Source: Candidatus Sumerlaeota bacterium (GTDB lineage Bacteria; Sumerlaeota; Sumerlaeia; SLMS01; JAHLLQ01). Taken from it: a stretch of 64,000 nucleotides of DNA. Shown here piece after piece: positions 34,104 to 42,148 of this stretch. The notes under the pieces were generated by a model. The model ran no database searches and was not told where the DNA came from. It saw only the letters and a program-made list of their open reading frames with translations. Both the position numbers and the translations under genes were made by a program. Location: the NCBI GenBank assembly GCA_030156535.1, contig JASGMJ010000010.1, positions 82,885 to 146,884 on the forward strand, read 5' to 3'. The stretch's first letter is position 1; each line of letters begins with the position of its first letter.

Positions 34104-35021
34104 TTATTGCAGTTCAATCGGTTGGGTCGCGGCCATGCCGGCCGCCGTGACACCTTCGCGCAACCGGGCAGCCGGAATCGTGGTCCGGAAATAGTTGCTC
34201 AGGTTGTTGATGGCTTCTTCTGCCGCGTAGCGCAGGCAGTACGTCGAGTTGAACACGCGTGTGTTGATGAAGCCGTTGGGGTAGCCCGCATGCGCCTCGC
34301 GAATGGCAAACTCGGCGAGCGTGGTGTCCTCCTCCTGAATGCGGCCTTCGATCTGGATCGCCGTGGTGCCCGCTCCATAGCCGATGACGTAGCGCAGCCA
34401 GCCTACTCCGGGGTTCACGTCGGTGATGGCGGTCTGCACCTCCAGCACGCGGTAGCCCAGGACGGCAGGCTCGTCCGGGACGTACGCGTAGCGCACGCGC
34501 ACGGGGTGGGGGTAGCGGCGCAGCAGGTAGCGGTAGAAGCGTTCGCGGATGGTGAAGAGCAGGGCCTCTTTTTCTTCTTCCGATTCCGGCTCCCATGAGG
34601 CGCGCCATTCGGCGGGGGGAACGATGAAGAGCACGGGCTGGACGTCTTCCTCGGTGATGCCGATGTCGGCGAGCATGGGCACGGGCTCGCCGTTCTTCTC
34701 AAGCGCCGCGATGTCCTCGCGCGTGAGGAAGTACTGGTCGATCGAGCGGTCCTGATTCTCGCGAATCCGCATGCCGAAGTTCTCGTCCTGGTAGCGATTG
34801 AACTCGGTGTAGTCGGGGAGATAGCCGGTGGGTTTGAGTTTTCCCGCGCAGCCAAACAGAAGGAACAGCAGGGGGAGAAGGGCGAGGAGGAGGTAGCGCG
34901 AGAGAGTGGCGCGCCGGCGCGGCGTGGCGCCCGCGGGGGAGGTGTCGCCGGGGAGCGGCAGGGAGCATCCGGCAAGCTCGGCTGCAAAGGCGATGGCTTC
35001 AGGGTTGGCCGTCAATTTCAT
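34104..35021 (-). CDS. DUF4410/DUF3313-like lipoprotein with extended N-terminus
   Basis: 305 residues. GAGGAGGTC precedes ATG 35021, so the long N-terminus appears real: about 40 residues come before the hydrophobic core LSRYLLLALLPLLFLL, which ends in a lipobox FGC. The mature part has the PTGYLPDYTEF opening and the VNPGVGWLRYVIGYGAGTTA then IQIEGRI block seen in DUF3313/DUF4410 outer-membrane lipoproteins, followed by LAEFAIREAHAGYPNGF. Function is unknown; relatives are proposed envelope-assembly components. A pre-signal extension of this length is unusual for a lipoprotein and may be cytoplasmic or mis-started. Confidence 0.7.
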   Translation of the reverse strand: MKLTANPEAIAFAAELAGCSLPLPGDTSPAGATPRRRATLSRYLLLALLPLLFLLFGCAGKLKPTGYLPDYTEFNRYQDENFGMRIRENQDRSIDQYFLTREDIAALEKNGEPVPMLADIGITEEDVQPVLFIVPPAEWRASWEPESEEEKEALLFTIRERFYRYLLRRYPHPVRVRYAYVPDEPAVLGYRVLEVQTAITDVNPGVGWLRYVIGYGAGTTAIQIEGRIQEEDTTLAEFAIREAHAGYPNGFINTRVFNSTYCLRYAAEEAINNLSNYFRTTIPAARLREGVTAAGMAATQPIELQ

Positions 35022-35101
35022 GGGTGACCTCCTCGCGGTTTCGGTGCCGGGTGCGTGGGTGGGGTCTGGCGTTGTCGTTGAAAGTCATGTTCCTGAAACA
35101 T

Positions 35102-35144
35102 GGAAAGCCGGGGAAGGTGCTTGCTGCACCCGCCCCGGCTTTCC
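35102..35144 (-). terminator. Hairpin terminator after the OmpA-family gene
   Basis: 12-bp stem GGAAAGCCGGGG/CCCCGGCTTTCC with a 19-nt loop, 30 bp after the minus-strand OmpA stop. The downstream sequence on the minus strand (ATGTTTCAGG) has only a weak T-run. Confidence 0.6.
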
Positions 35145-35174
35145 TTCCCGAGAGGAAGCGTCAGGTGGGTACCG

Positions 35175-36329
35175 TCAAATTCCTGCGTACTGGTTGCGCT
35201 GAATGGGCATCTTCTCGGGGAGAATGACGATGACCGAGCGGCGGTTGGCGGCGCGGCCTTCGGGGGTCGCGTTGGTGGTGGCGGGGCGGAATTCGCCGTA
35301 GGTGGCGGCGGAAAGCCTCATGGGGTCGAAGCCGTAGTTGCTGATGAGGGCGTGGAGAACGGAGGTGGCGCGTGCCGAGCCAAGCTCCCAGTTCGACTTC
35401 CAGCCCGAGTGCTTGATCGGCTGGTTGTCGGTGTGCCCTTCGATGGCGAGCTCGCGGCCCGGGAAGTTCGTCTGGATGATCTCGGCGACCTTGCCGATCA
35501 GTTCCTGCCCGCTGGCGGTCAGGTCCGCCGAGCCCGGGTTGAAGAGAAGCTGGTCGACGATCGTCAACTGCAGGCCGCGCGAGGTCTCCTCGAGCTGCAC
35601 GTTGAGTTCTGAGAGCTGGTTCTTCAGGTTGTCGTTGGCCATTTCCTTCTCGGCCAGCGTTGTCTGCACGATGTTGAGCTGCTTCTTCGCGCTGGCGAGA
35701 TCGGTTTCCAGAGCGGAGAGGCGCTGGGCGAGTTCGTCGCGTTCGGCCTTGGTCGTCTCCAGGTCCTTCTTGAGCGAGCCCATCTGGCCTTCCATTTCGC
35801 CGAGGGCGGTGCGGGCTGCCTGGAGTTCACTGTCGCGCTGGCTCATTTCGGCGTGGCGCTGGGTGAGCTGGGCCTGTGCGCGGGCTGCTTCGGCTTTGGC
35901 GGTCTCGAGTCCGCTGCGTGCGGAGGCCAGATCGGCATTCGCGCGGTCGAGTTCGGCGCGCAGGGTGGCGAGCTGGTTCTGGGCGTCCTGAAGCTGCTGG
36001 GCGACTTCGGCGCCGACGCTGTTCTGGCGCAGTTCAGCCAGCTCGCGTTCGGCGGATTCGAGATCGGCGCGCAGGTTTTCGATTTCGCGTTGCACGTCCG
36101 CGTCGGTCGTCTCGGCGAAAGCCTCTCCGGCAAGACCACCGGTGGCTGCGCCGGCACCCGTGCCGACGGCGATACCCGTGCCGACCGAGCCGATGTTATG
36201 GCCGACAATACCGCCAGCCAGAGCACCCAGAGCACCGCCGGCGGCCGTTCCCTTCTGGACCGTACTGCATCCTGTCAATCCCGCCAGCAGCACTACGCCT
36301 GCCAGCAATGTAAGCTTTCTGTTCAACAT
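35175..36329 (-). CDS. OmpA-family lipoprotein with glycine zipper and coiled coil
   Basis: 384 residues. The signal ends in a lipobox (LAGLTGC). A glycine-zipper segment follows (GGALGALAGGIVGHNIGSVG, about residues 30-65), then ~170 residues of heptad-rich coiled coil (about 77-250). The C-terminal OmpA/Pal peptidoglycan-binding domain has FNPGSADLTASGQELI, then IEGHTDNQPI (TDxxP), NWELGSARATSVLHAL and RPATTNATPEGRAANRRSV, with the NxxxxxxNRR diaminopimelate-contact motif intact. It would tether the outer membrane to peptidoglycan across the periplasm. The domain order resembles YiaD/MotB-like stators without transmembrane helices. Has its own promoter region and terminator. Confidence 0.93.
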   Translation of the reverse strand: MLNRKLTLLAGVVLLAGLTGCSTVQKGTAAGGALGALAGGIVGHNIGSVGTGIAVGTGAGAATGGLAGEAFAETTDADVQREIENLRADLESAERELAELRQNSVGAEVAQQLQDAQNQLATLRAELDRANADLASARSGLETAKAEAARAQAQLTQRHAEMSQRDSELQAARTALGEMEGQMGSLKKDLETTKAERDELAQRLSALETDLASAKKQLNIVQTTLAEKEMANDNLKNQLSELNVQLEETSRGLQLTIVDQLLFNPGSADLTASGQELIGKVAEIIQTNFPGRELAIEGHTDNQPIKHSGWKSNWELGSARATSVLHALISNYGFDPMRLSAATYGEFRPATTNATPEGRAANRRSVIVILPEKMPIQRNQYAGI

Positions 36330-36528
36330 GACAACGCCTCCTTCTGTCGCGTTCGCTCTCGGATTCCGGCCGCATCAAGTGTCGATGGTAAGCCAATCCC
36401 CGCCGGCCGTTGCGGGGTGCTGTCGCGCCGTTCCCTCGAAAGGGTCTTCTCCGCACTGGTCTCCCCGATGCTCTTACAACGGCAAGAAAAAACGTACAGT
36501 GACGAAGGCTGTTTTTTGTGGAGAGAGG

Positions 36529-38727
36529 TTACTCGGCGGGTTCGAGCCACGCATAATTCAGCAGGACCGAGAGGTCGCGCGGATCGAGCGCTCCGGGGAT
36601 GAAGTCGCGCGGCTTCCAGACAGGGTGGTCGATCAGCAGGATCGGCGGGTCGTGTCGGCGGCTGAGAGTGAATTCCTCGACGATGTGAAAGCCGCCTTTC
36701 GGCTGTACGATGGTGCGGGATTCAGGTTCGCCGCGGAATTGCAGGCGGATGCTGGCGGGGTTGACGGGATTGCCGGACTCGTAGCCGACGAAGTGCAGGC
36801 GATAGCGGCCGGGATCGACGGCTTCGTCGAAGCGCAGCGAGATGCGCGGGGCGCCGCCCCAGCGCATGATCGACTTGTCGCCGCCGAGTTCAAGAACGCT
36901 CCAGCCGCGCAGCATGGATTGGTGCTCGGGGACGGCCAGCGCCACGTGGTATTCCGGGATCTCGTCGCGGGCCAGCATCGCGATCTTCTGCGATCTCATG
37001 CGTTCGAGGAGATCGCGATGAGGCTCGCGCAGCAGAAAGTAATAGAGAATCGGGTAGTCTGTGGGAAGGGCAAAGCCCCCCTGGTCGTCGGAGAATTTCT
37101 TGGAGAGGAACAGGGAGAAGAGCACGATGTCGCGGTCGCGGTAGGCGGGGAGGACGGGGCTGACGTCGAAGACGTGTGCCTCCTCGGCGTCCTCGGGAAG
37201 GAGGGCGAGGTCCTCAATGGGGCGCAGATTGTAGTCGTGCTCTTCACCGGTGAAGGCGCGTTCAACGTAGGGGATGAACTCTGTGGGCATGACGTAGACC
37301 GTGGCACCCTTCTCGGGCATCCAATAGGGAAACATGTCACGCGCCCACGTGATATTGCCATTGGCCATGACGGTGTAGAAGACGATCTGCCCAAGAAGAC
37401 TGCAGAACAGCCACGGCGCCATCACGGCCCACAGGCGGCGCGGACGCCACGCCAGACGCTCCACCGCCCAGGCTCCCAGCGCCACCATACCGAACGCCCA
37501 CGGCCCCAGCGCCACCATGGGATATCGCTTGCCGTGGAACGTGCGCGCCACGCCCCAGCGGTCGAACCACCAGATGAGAAACGTGTACGCCACCATCGCG
37601 CCAACGCCGCAAATCCCGACGGACAGCAGGCGATTCTCGGCGGCCGCGCGCGGACGCAGCCACGCCTGCACCAGAAGACGCCCGGGCACCAGCAAGGTCA
37701 GCAGCGAGGCCCCAAGCAGCAGATTCCAGGGGTACCAGATGCGGACGCCGGGAGGGCCCCACGGCAGGCCGAAGTCAATATTGCCGAGCGGAATCCAGTA
37801 GGCGAAGGTTGTGAGGAAGTTCAGGCCTGTGGCGGGCGTCTGCCACGGACGCGGGATGAAGTGCAGATGGGCGATGTTGTGCTGGAGGCTGCCAAGCCAG
37901 GGCGAGATGAGAAGCGCAATGGCCAGGTGCGCCCAGAAGCCCTGGCGGGCGAAGGAACTCCGCCAGTTGCGCCGGCGCGCCGCCAACAGCAGCCACGTCG
38001 TGCCCAGCACCGTCATCATCGGTCCCGTGAGAAGCTGAAACCACAGACTGATACCGCCAAAAAACGCGTAGGCGAACCAGAGGCGGCGCGTCCGCAGCGA
38101 GCCACCCGGGCGCGCTGAGTCCTCATCAAACTGAAGCAGCATCAAGAGCAGCCAGCAGGCAAACATCGTGGGAATCACGATGGAATACTGACGGGCCTCC
38201 GTGCCCATCTGGACGGCGTTGGCGCTGAAGCAGAGAGCGATGGTGGCGACGAGTCCGGCGCCCGGGCCAATCAGGCGGCGGGCTCCGACAAAAGCCCCTG
38301 TTCCCATCAGAACCCACGCGATGATGCCCGGCATCCTCGTCAGCACCAGCCCCGGCTCGATGCCGATCAGGCGGAAGGGCTTCAGCCAAACCTTCAGAAA
38401 GTAGTAATACCCGGGTGGATGGGCATCGAACGTCGTGAGCTCGAGAGCCTTCGCGAACGAATGATTGATCAGGGTGACCGTGTATATCTCGTCCACCCAG
38501 AACGATTCGACCAGTGAGGCCCGCCACAGAAGGTAGGGAACCGTGAGGAGGAAGAAGAGGACGAGTCCCGCCTCGGGACGGCGGTAAAAGGGCGCTGTCG
38601 ATTCGGATTCGGAAAGAAGCACCTGGCTGTCGTCTCGGAGAGGGGTGATGCGGATTGTTGGAAATAATGGCGAGAGACGATGCAGGGCGACAAGCGGGAA
38701 TGGCACGAAGAAGCGGGTGACTTGCAT
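36529..38727 (-). CDS. GT39-like polyprenol-phosphate glycosyltransferase
   Basis: 732 residues with about ten or eleven transmembrane helices from residue ~52. After TM1 the loop reads SFWVDEIYTVTLINHSFAKA with the acidic DE catalytic pair, then FDAHPPGYYYFLKVWLK (the HPP-Y motif) and TEARQYSI, all typical of PMT_2/GT39-type enzymes that use dolichyl/polyprenyl-phosphate sugars. The C-terminal ~250 residues form a hydrophilic extracytoplasmic region ending in a beta-sandwich (FRGEPESRTIV, GGFHIVEEFTLSRR). The first ~45 residues may be a mis-extended start. Flanked by a terminator and a separate promoter, so it is a stand-alone transcription unit. Confidence 0.85.
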   Translation of the reverse strand: MQVTRFFVPFPLVALHRLSPLFPTIRITPLRDDSQVLLSESESTAPFYRRPEAGLVLFFLLTVPYLLWRASLVESFWVDEIYTVTLINHSFAKALELTTFDAHPPGYYYFLKVWLKPFRLIGIEPGLVLTRMPGIIAWVLMGTGAFVGARRLIGPGAGLVATIALCFSANAVQMGTEARQYSIVIPTMFACWLLLMLLQFDEDSARPGGSLRTRRLWFAYAFFGGISLWFQLLTGPMMTVLGTTWLLLAARRRNWRSSFARQGFWAHLAIALLISPWLGSLQHNIAHLHFIPRPWQTPATGLNFLTTFAYWIPLGNIDFGLPWGPPGVRIWYPWNLLLGASLLTLLVPGRLLVQAWLRPRAAAENRLLSVGICGVGAMVAYTFLIWWFDRWGVARTFHGKRYPMVALGPWAFGMVALGAWAVERLAWRPRRLWAVMAPWLFCSLLGQIVFYTVMANGNITWARDMFPYWMPEKGATVYVMPTEFIPYVERAFTGEEHDYNLRPIEDLALLPEDAEEAHVFDVSPVLPAYRDRDIVLFSLFLSKKFSDDQGGFALPTDYPILYYFLLREPHRDLLERMRSQKIAMLARDEIPEYHVALAVPEHQSMLRGWSVLELGGDKSIMRWGGAPRISLRFDEAVDPGRYRLHFVGYESGNPVNPASIRLQFRGEPESRTIVQPKGGFHIVEEFTLSRRHDPPILLIDHPVWKPRDFIPGALDPRDLSVLLNYAWLEPAE

Positions 38728-38790
38728 TCAATGACTCAACGGCAAAGAGCCGGTCACCTCCCCGTTTGCGGGCACCAGCCGGCCCAACTC

Positions 38791-38825
38791 AAGAAAACAA
38801 CCCGTCCGGTTGCCCGGACGGGTTG
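38791..38825 (-). terminator. Intrinsic terminator of the pseudopilin gene
   Basis: 12-bp stem CAACCCGTCCGG/CCGGACGGGTTG with a 4-nt loop, followed on the minus strand by TTTTCTTGAG. It lies 30 bp after the pseudopilin stop. Confidence 0.85.
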
Positions 38826-38855
38826 GGTGCCTCGTGTCGAACGCAAGCCGCTGGA

Positions 38856-39461
38856 TCAGGAAGCGAAGCGCGTGACGTCGCCGCTGCTGATCGTTCCATT
38901 GGTCGGATCGTAGGGGGTCATCGGCGACGGGAAGGTCGGATCGAGGATGTCGAAGTCCTGATCGGGACCGAGGCTGAAGATCACCCAGAAGTTGCGGCGC
39001 AACAGCGAAGAACCGTCGGAGAGTTCGGGGTACGGAGAGAAGAAGACTGCCGAGCGGGCATCAAGGGAAGGGGACTCCGCGAGGCCGTAGCTGCCACCGT
39101 GGATATAGTCCGGGCCCCAGATCACCAGGACGCGGTTGCCCGCTTCCAAGTCGACATTGTTGAAGATGTCCGTGGGGATCGACGAGATGTAGGCGATGGG
39201 TGTCGTCAGCTTGCCCGCCAGGTATTCGCGGGTTTCACCAGTGTTGCGGTAGGTGCGGAACAACTTGTTGTTGTCAACGCGATAGGCCTCGACAGCCGTT
39301 GCCATGCTGCGGGCGTCTGCCTTGATGCGGCTGACCTTCGAGCGCGTCTGCGCTTCCAGGAAGTTGGGAACGGCGATTGCCGCCAGAATGGCGATGATTG
39401 CCACCACGATCAGGAGTTCGATGAGCGTGAAACCCTGCGCTCCATCAAGTTGCTTTTTCAT
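38856..39461 (-). CDS. Orphan type II pseudopilin (GspG/PilA-like)
   Basis: 201 residues from ATG 39461 (GGAGA upstream). Leader MKKQLDGAQG, then FTLIELLIVVAIIAILAAIA and VPNFLEAQTRSKVSR, matching the truncated pseudopilin at 1-578. The long N-terminal helix is followed by ATAVEAYRVDNN and a variable globular domain. It ends in YDPTNGTISSGDVTRFAS, a C-terminal motif also present in the pseudopilin at 45259-45855 and resembling the calcium-binding end of GspG. Unlike true major pseudopilins it has no secretion genes nearby. It would be processed by a prepilin peptidase encoded elsewhere. Confidence 0.92.
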   Translation of the reverse strand: MKKQLDGAQGFTLIELLIVVAIIAILAAIAVPNFLEAQTRSKVSRIKADARSMATAVEAYRVDNNKLFRTYRNTGETREYLAGKLTTPIAYISSIPTDIFNNVDLEAGNRVLVIWGPDYIHGGSYGLAESPSLDARSAVFFSPYPELSDGSSLLRRNFWVIFSLGPDQDFDILDPTFPSPMTPYDPTNGTISSGDVTRFAS

Positions 39462-39779
39462 TGTCTTCTCTCCATCGAGTGGGCGCCGGACCGACGCCTT
39501 GTTTGGCACCAAAATTCCCAAGGCCAAGACCCTTGGCAGCCGCCAATATTCGCTGGCTCTTGCCCGAAAGAACGGACCTATCTCAACCTTGTGAACGAGT
39601 CCCCTATCGGAGGTGACAGGCTCTGTCAAGAGGCAGGTTTGTCTTTTTAGTAAGTAAGTTTACTTAACGTTAGGGCCTTCTTCTTACTCCCCTGTACCTC
39701 CCCGGGCTTGCCCTCTGCTTCGCCTGCCCCCATCGTTTTTCCACTCTTGCCGGAGGCCTTTGCCCTGACTTCCCTTCTC
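39462..39779. other. Intergenic region with an AT-rich palindrome
   Basis: 318 bp between divergent genes. The only striking element is TAAGTAAGTTTACTTA at 39651-39666, two 7-bp arms with a 2-bp spacer, unusually AT-rich for this genome. It could be an operator for either flanking gene. Frames through the region lack coding character. Confidence 0.4.
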
Positions 39780-40088
39780 ATGCGCCTCTTTCCCGCCCGC
39801 CGGCACCGGCAACTCCTCGCTGCCAGGCAGGCTTTGCATCCCCGCGCCATCGAGATCCACTCGGTGACGCCCGTGCCTGCGGAAAACCCCCGTTTTCATC
39901 GGGTTGCCTTTACGTTCAAGGATCCGCCCGGCCCGTATTCGCTCCAGTTCTACGAGGCCGCGAGCGGCCAGGACGCGTTGCTGGCGCGCCTTGGGCCGGG
40001 TACCGCCGCCGCGTACTATGAGAGCCGCGATGAAGCGCGCATGCGTCTGATTGAAACCACCGCTGGCGAGCCCCTCTGGCCCCGTTGA
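39780..40088 (+). CDS. Hypothetical protein
   Basis: About 102 residues from ATG 39780; longer in-frame starts exist upstream. No known family. The N-terminal third is basic (FPARRHRQLLAARQALHPR) and the rest is a compact mixed alpha/beta stretch (RFHRVAFTFKDPPGPYSLQF, then YEAASGQDALLARLGPG). No signal or membrane segment. It precedes the membrane glycosyltransferase-like gene by 40 bp in the same direction, so co-transcription is likely. Coding status rests on codon pattern and position only. Confidence 0.5.
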   Translation: MRLFPARRHRQLLAARQALHPRAIEIHSVTPVPAENPRFHRVAFTFKDPPGPYSLQFYEAASGQDALLARLGPGTAAAYYESRDEARMRLIETTAGEPLWPR

Positions 40089-40128
40089 TTTCCGCTGCGC
40101 CTTGACCACTCCCCGGACCCCGTCTGCC

Positions 40129-41817
40129 GTGACCGCCACTTCCGCCCCTCTGGAATCCGATTTCCCCGATGGCGCGGGCGCGCCGCGCATCCGCGTTGCC
40201 GAATGGGTCTGCCTGGGCGCGGTGCTCGTGCTCCATGCCGTCTTTCTTGAGCGCGTGAAGTTGCTGACCGTCGATGATGCGCTCATCACGATTCGGCAGG
40301 CGCGCAATCTGGTCGAGGGATACGGCTTCGTCTACAATCCCGGCGGGCCGCGCGTGGAGAGCTACACGAACCACCTGCTCTTTCTCTGGCAGGCGCTGAC
40401 GTTGTGGCTCGGTGGCAATGCGCTGACGAGCACCAAGCTGCTGGGCGCGGCCGGGAGCAGCGCCTTGATTGTCGGTGCGTGGCTGCTGGCGCGCGATCTG
40501 GTGCGGTGGAGCGGCGCGGGGCTCGAACGCCTGCCTGCTCCCGTCCTGTTTTTCGGGCCGCTGCTGCTGGCCATTTCGCCGCTCGTGACGTTCGGAGCGA
40601 TGGCGGGGCTGGAGACCGCGTTGTTCGGTGGGCTGGTGACGCTGGGAGTCTGGCAGGTGCTGCGGGTTTTCCACGGCGAGGCGCTCCCGTGGGGAGCCGG
40701 GGCGCTCTTCGGCCTGGCGCTGTGGACGCGCCCCGAGGGTCTCATCTGGCTCGTGGGCTACGGCGTTGTGCTCGGTCTCGTCGCGTGGAGACAGGGGCGC
40801 GCGTGGAAGCCGCTCGCCGTGGCATTGGCGACGGGGCTGGGCTTCTGGCTGGCGCTTGCCGTTTTCCGTCTCGCCGTCTTCGGGCGCCTGCATCCGAACA
40901 CCTACTACATCAAGATGGCGGGCGACCCGGTCGGACGTTTCTTTTCCGGACTGAATTATGTGCGCGACTGGGCGGTACTGAACTTTGGATTCGGCTGGAT
41001 TGCGTTGGGAGTGGCGGCGGCTTTTCTCCAGCTCCCCGCGCGCCGTGCTCCGGCACTGGTGGTGCTGCTGGGACTGCTGGGGCATCTGGTGCTCGTGGCC
41101 GTGGAGGGCGGCGACTGGATGCCGCACCTGCGGTTGATTGCTCCGGCGATGGGGATCGCGCTGGGGCTGGCGGCTACGGGTGTGGCGCTGGCGTGGTTGC
41201 GCGTGGCGCCCCGGCTGGGCCGGGCCTTCCGTCCCGTGGCTGCGGTGGGGACGCTGGTGCTGGCGTTTGGGGCATACCAGATCGTGTTGGCCGAGGAATA
41301 TCGTGCGTTCGGCGAGGCCCAGACCCGCATCTTCGGCTGGAACGACGCGCACATCCCGCTCGGCAAGTGGCTGGGCGAGTGGCAGCTCCGGCGCTTGGCC
41401 GCCGACCGCGAGGGCCTGACTGTCGCCATCGAGGACATCGGCTGGGTTGGCTGGTACAGCGAGGCGCAGATCGTTGATCTTGCAGGCCTTGCAGACCCCG
41501 ACTGGGCGCGCGAAGTCTACGACAGTGGCCGCGAGGCTGTCTACCCGGCCGGGCCTCTGATCCACGACGTGCGCCCGGAAGTGGTGGTGCTTGTCTCGCT
41601 CACGGGCCCGCGCGAATCCCCCCGCCGCATCCTCTGGCCCAGCAACAAGGCCATCTACACCCATCCCGACTTTCTGAAAAACTACCGGGAGAAGGTCATC
41701 TTTACGCACAAGGACTTTCCGGGCGACGGGTACTTCCTGCACGTTTTTCTGCGCAATGATGTCTTCGACGAGCCCCCCGCCGTGACGCCACCGAAGGCGC
41801 GCGCCGTGGGCCGTTGA
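40129..41817 (+). CDS. AftB-like membrane glycosyltransferase
   Basis: About 562 residues with ten or so transmembrane helices. The GTG at 40129 is chosen as start (TTG 40102 and TTG 40051 are alternatives). The first extracytoplasmic loop reads TVDDALITIRQARNLVEGYG, then FVYNPGGPRVESYTNHLLFL. This DDA...FxxxNPG...ExYTN pattern is that of AftB-type arabinofuranosyltransferases and related GT-C enzymes that use decaprenyl-phosphate sugars. A hydrophilic C-terminal domain (from about residue 430) follows the last helix. It probably adds a terminal sugar to an envelope polysaccharide. The exact sugar is unknown. Confidence 0.78.
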   Translation: MTATSAPLESDFPDGAGAPRIRVAEWVCLGAVLVLHAVFLERVKLLTVDDALITIRQARNLVEGYGFVYNPGGPRVESYTNHLLFLWQALTLWLGGNALTSTKLLGAAGSSALIVGAWLLARDLVRWSGAGLERLPAPVLFFGPLLLAISPLVTFGAMAGLETALFGGLVTLGVWQVLRVFHGEALPWGAGALFGLALWTRPEGLIWLVGYGVVLGLVAWRQGRAWKPLAVALATGLGFWLALAVFRLAVFGRLHPNTYYIKMAGDPVGRFFSGLNYVRDWAVLNFGFGWIALGVAAAFLQLPARRAPALVVLLGLLGHLVLVAVEGGDWMPHLRLIAPAMGIALGLAATGVALAWLRVAPRLGRAFRPVAAVGTLVLAFGAYQIVLAEEYRAFGEAQTRIFGWNDAHIPLGKWLGEWQLRRLAADREGLTVAIEDIGWVGWYSEAQIVDLAGLADPDWAREVYDSGREAVYPAGPLIHDVRPEVVVLVSLTGPRESPRRILWPSNKAIYTHPDFLKNYREKVIFTHKDFPGDGYFLHVFLRNDVFDEPPAVTPPKARAVGR

Positions 41818-42148
41818 GGGAATCGTTCCGGGCAGGCGCGACGCAGAATGTTCGCCGTGGAGTCAGGCCGAAGCTGGGGATAAGTGGGTCTACTCTGGTG
41901 GGTTGTGAGTTGAAGGGGGTCGTTTATGACGAATCCCTCTCTGCGGCCGGGGGTTTCCCTTGACGGGGGCGCGCTAATTCCCTTGTTTTTCACGCCCGAC
42001 AGCGCCGACCGACTTCCTTTTCATTTGATTTTGTATTGTTTAGGGAGCGCGGAGTCAGCGCGGACCGTTGGCTATGGGCCACGGAAGCTAACCGGACGTC
42101 CTCCAGTCGGGTCCCGCAAGGGCGAAGGCGGCCGGAAACGGAGTGTGT
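41818..42148. other. Leader and promoter region of infB
   Basis: 331 bp. An AT-rich stretch at 42015-42045 (TTTTCATTTGATTTTGTATT) is the best promoter candidate. Downstream is a GC-rich leader of ~100 bp with potential to fold. A frame at 41926-42159 lacks coding character. nusA and rimP, which usually precede infB, are absent, so infB has its own promoter here. Confidence 0.45.
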
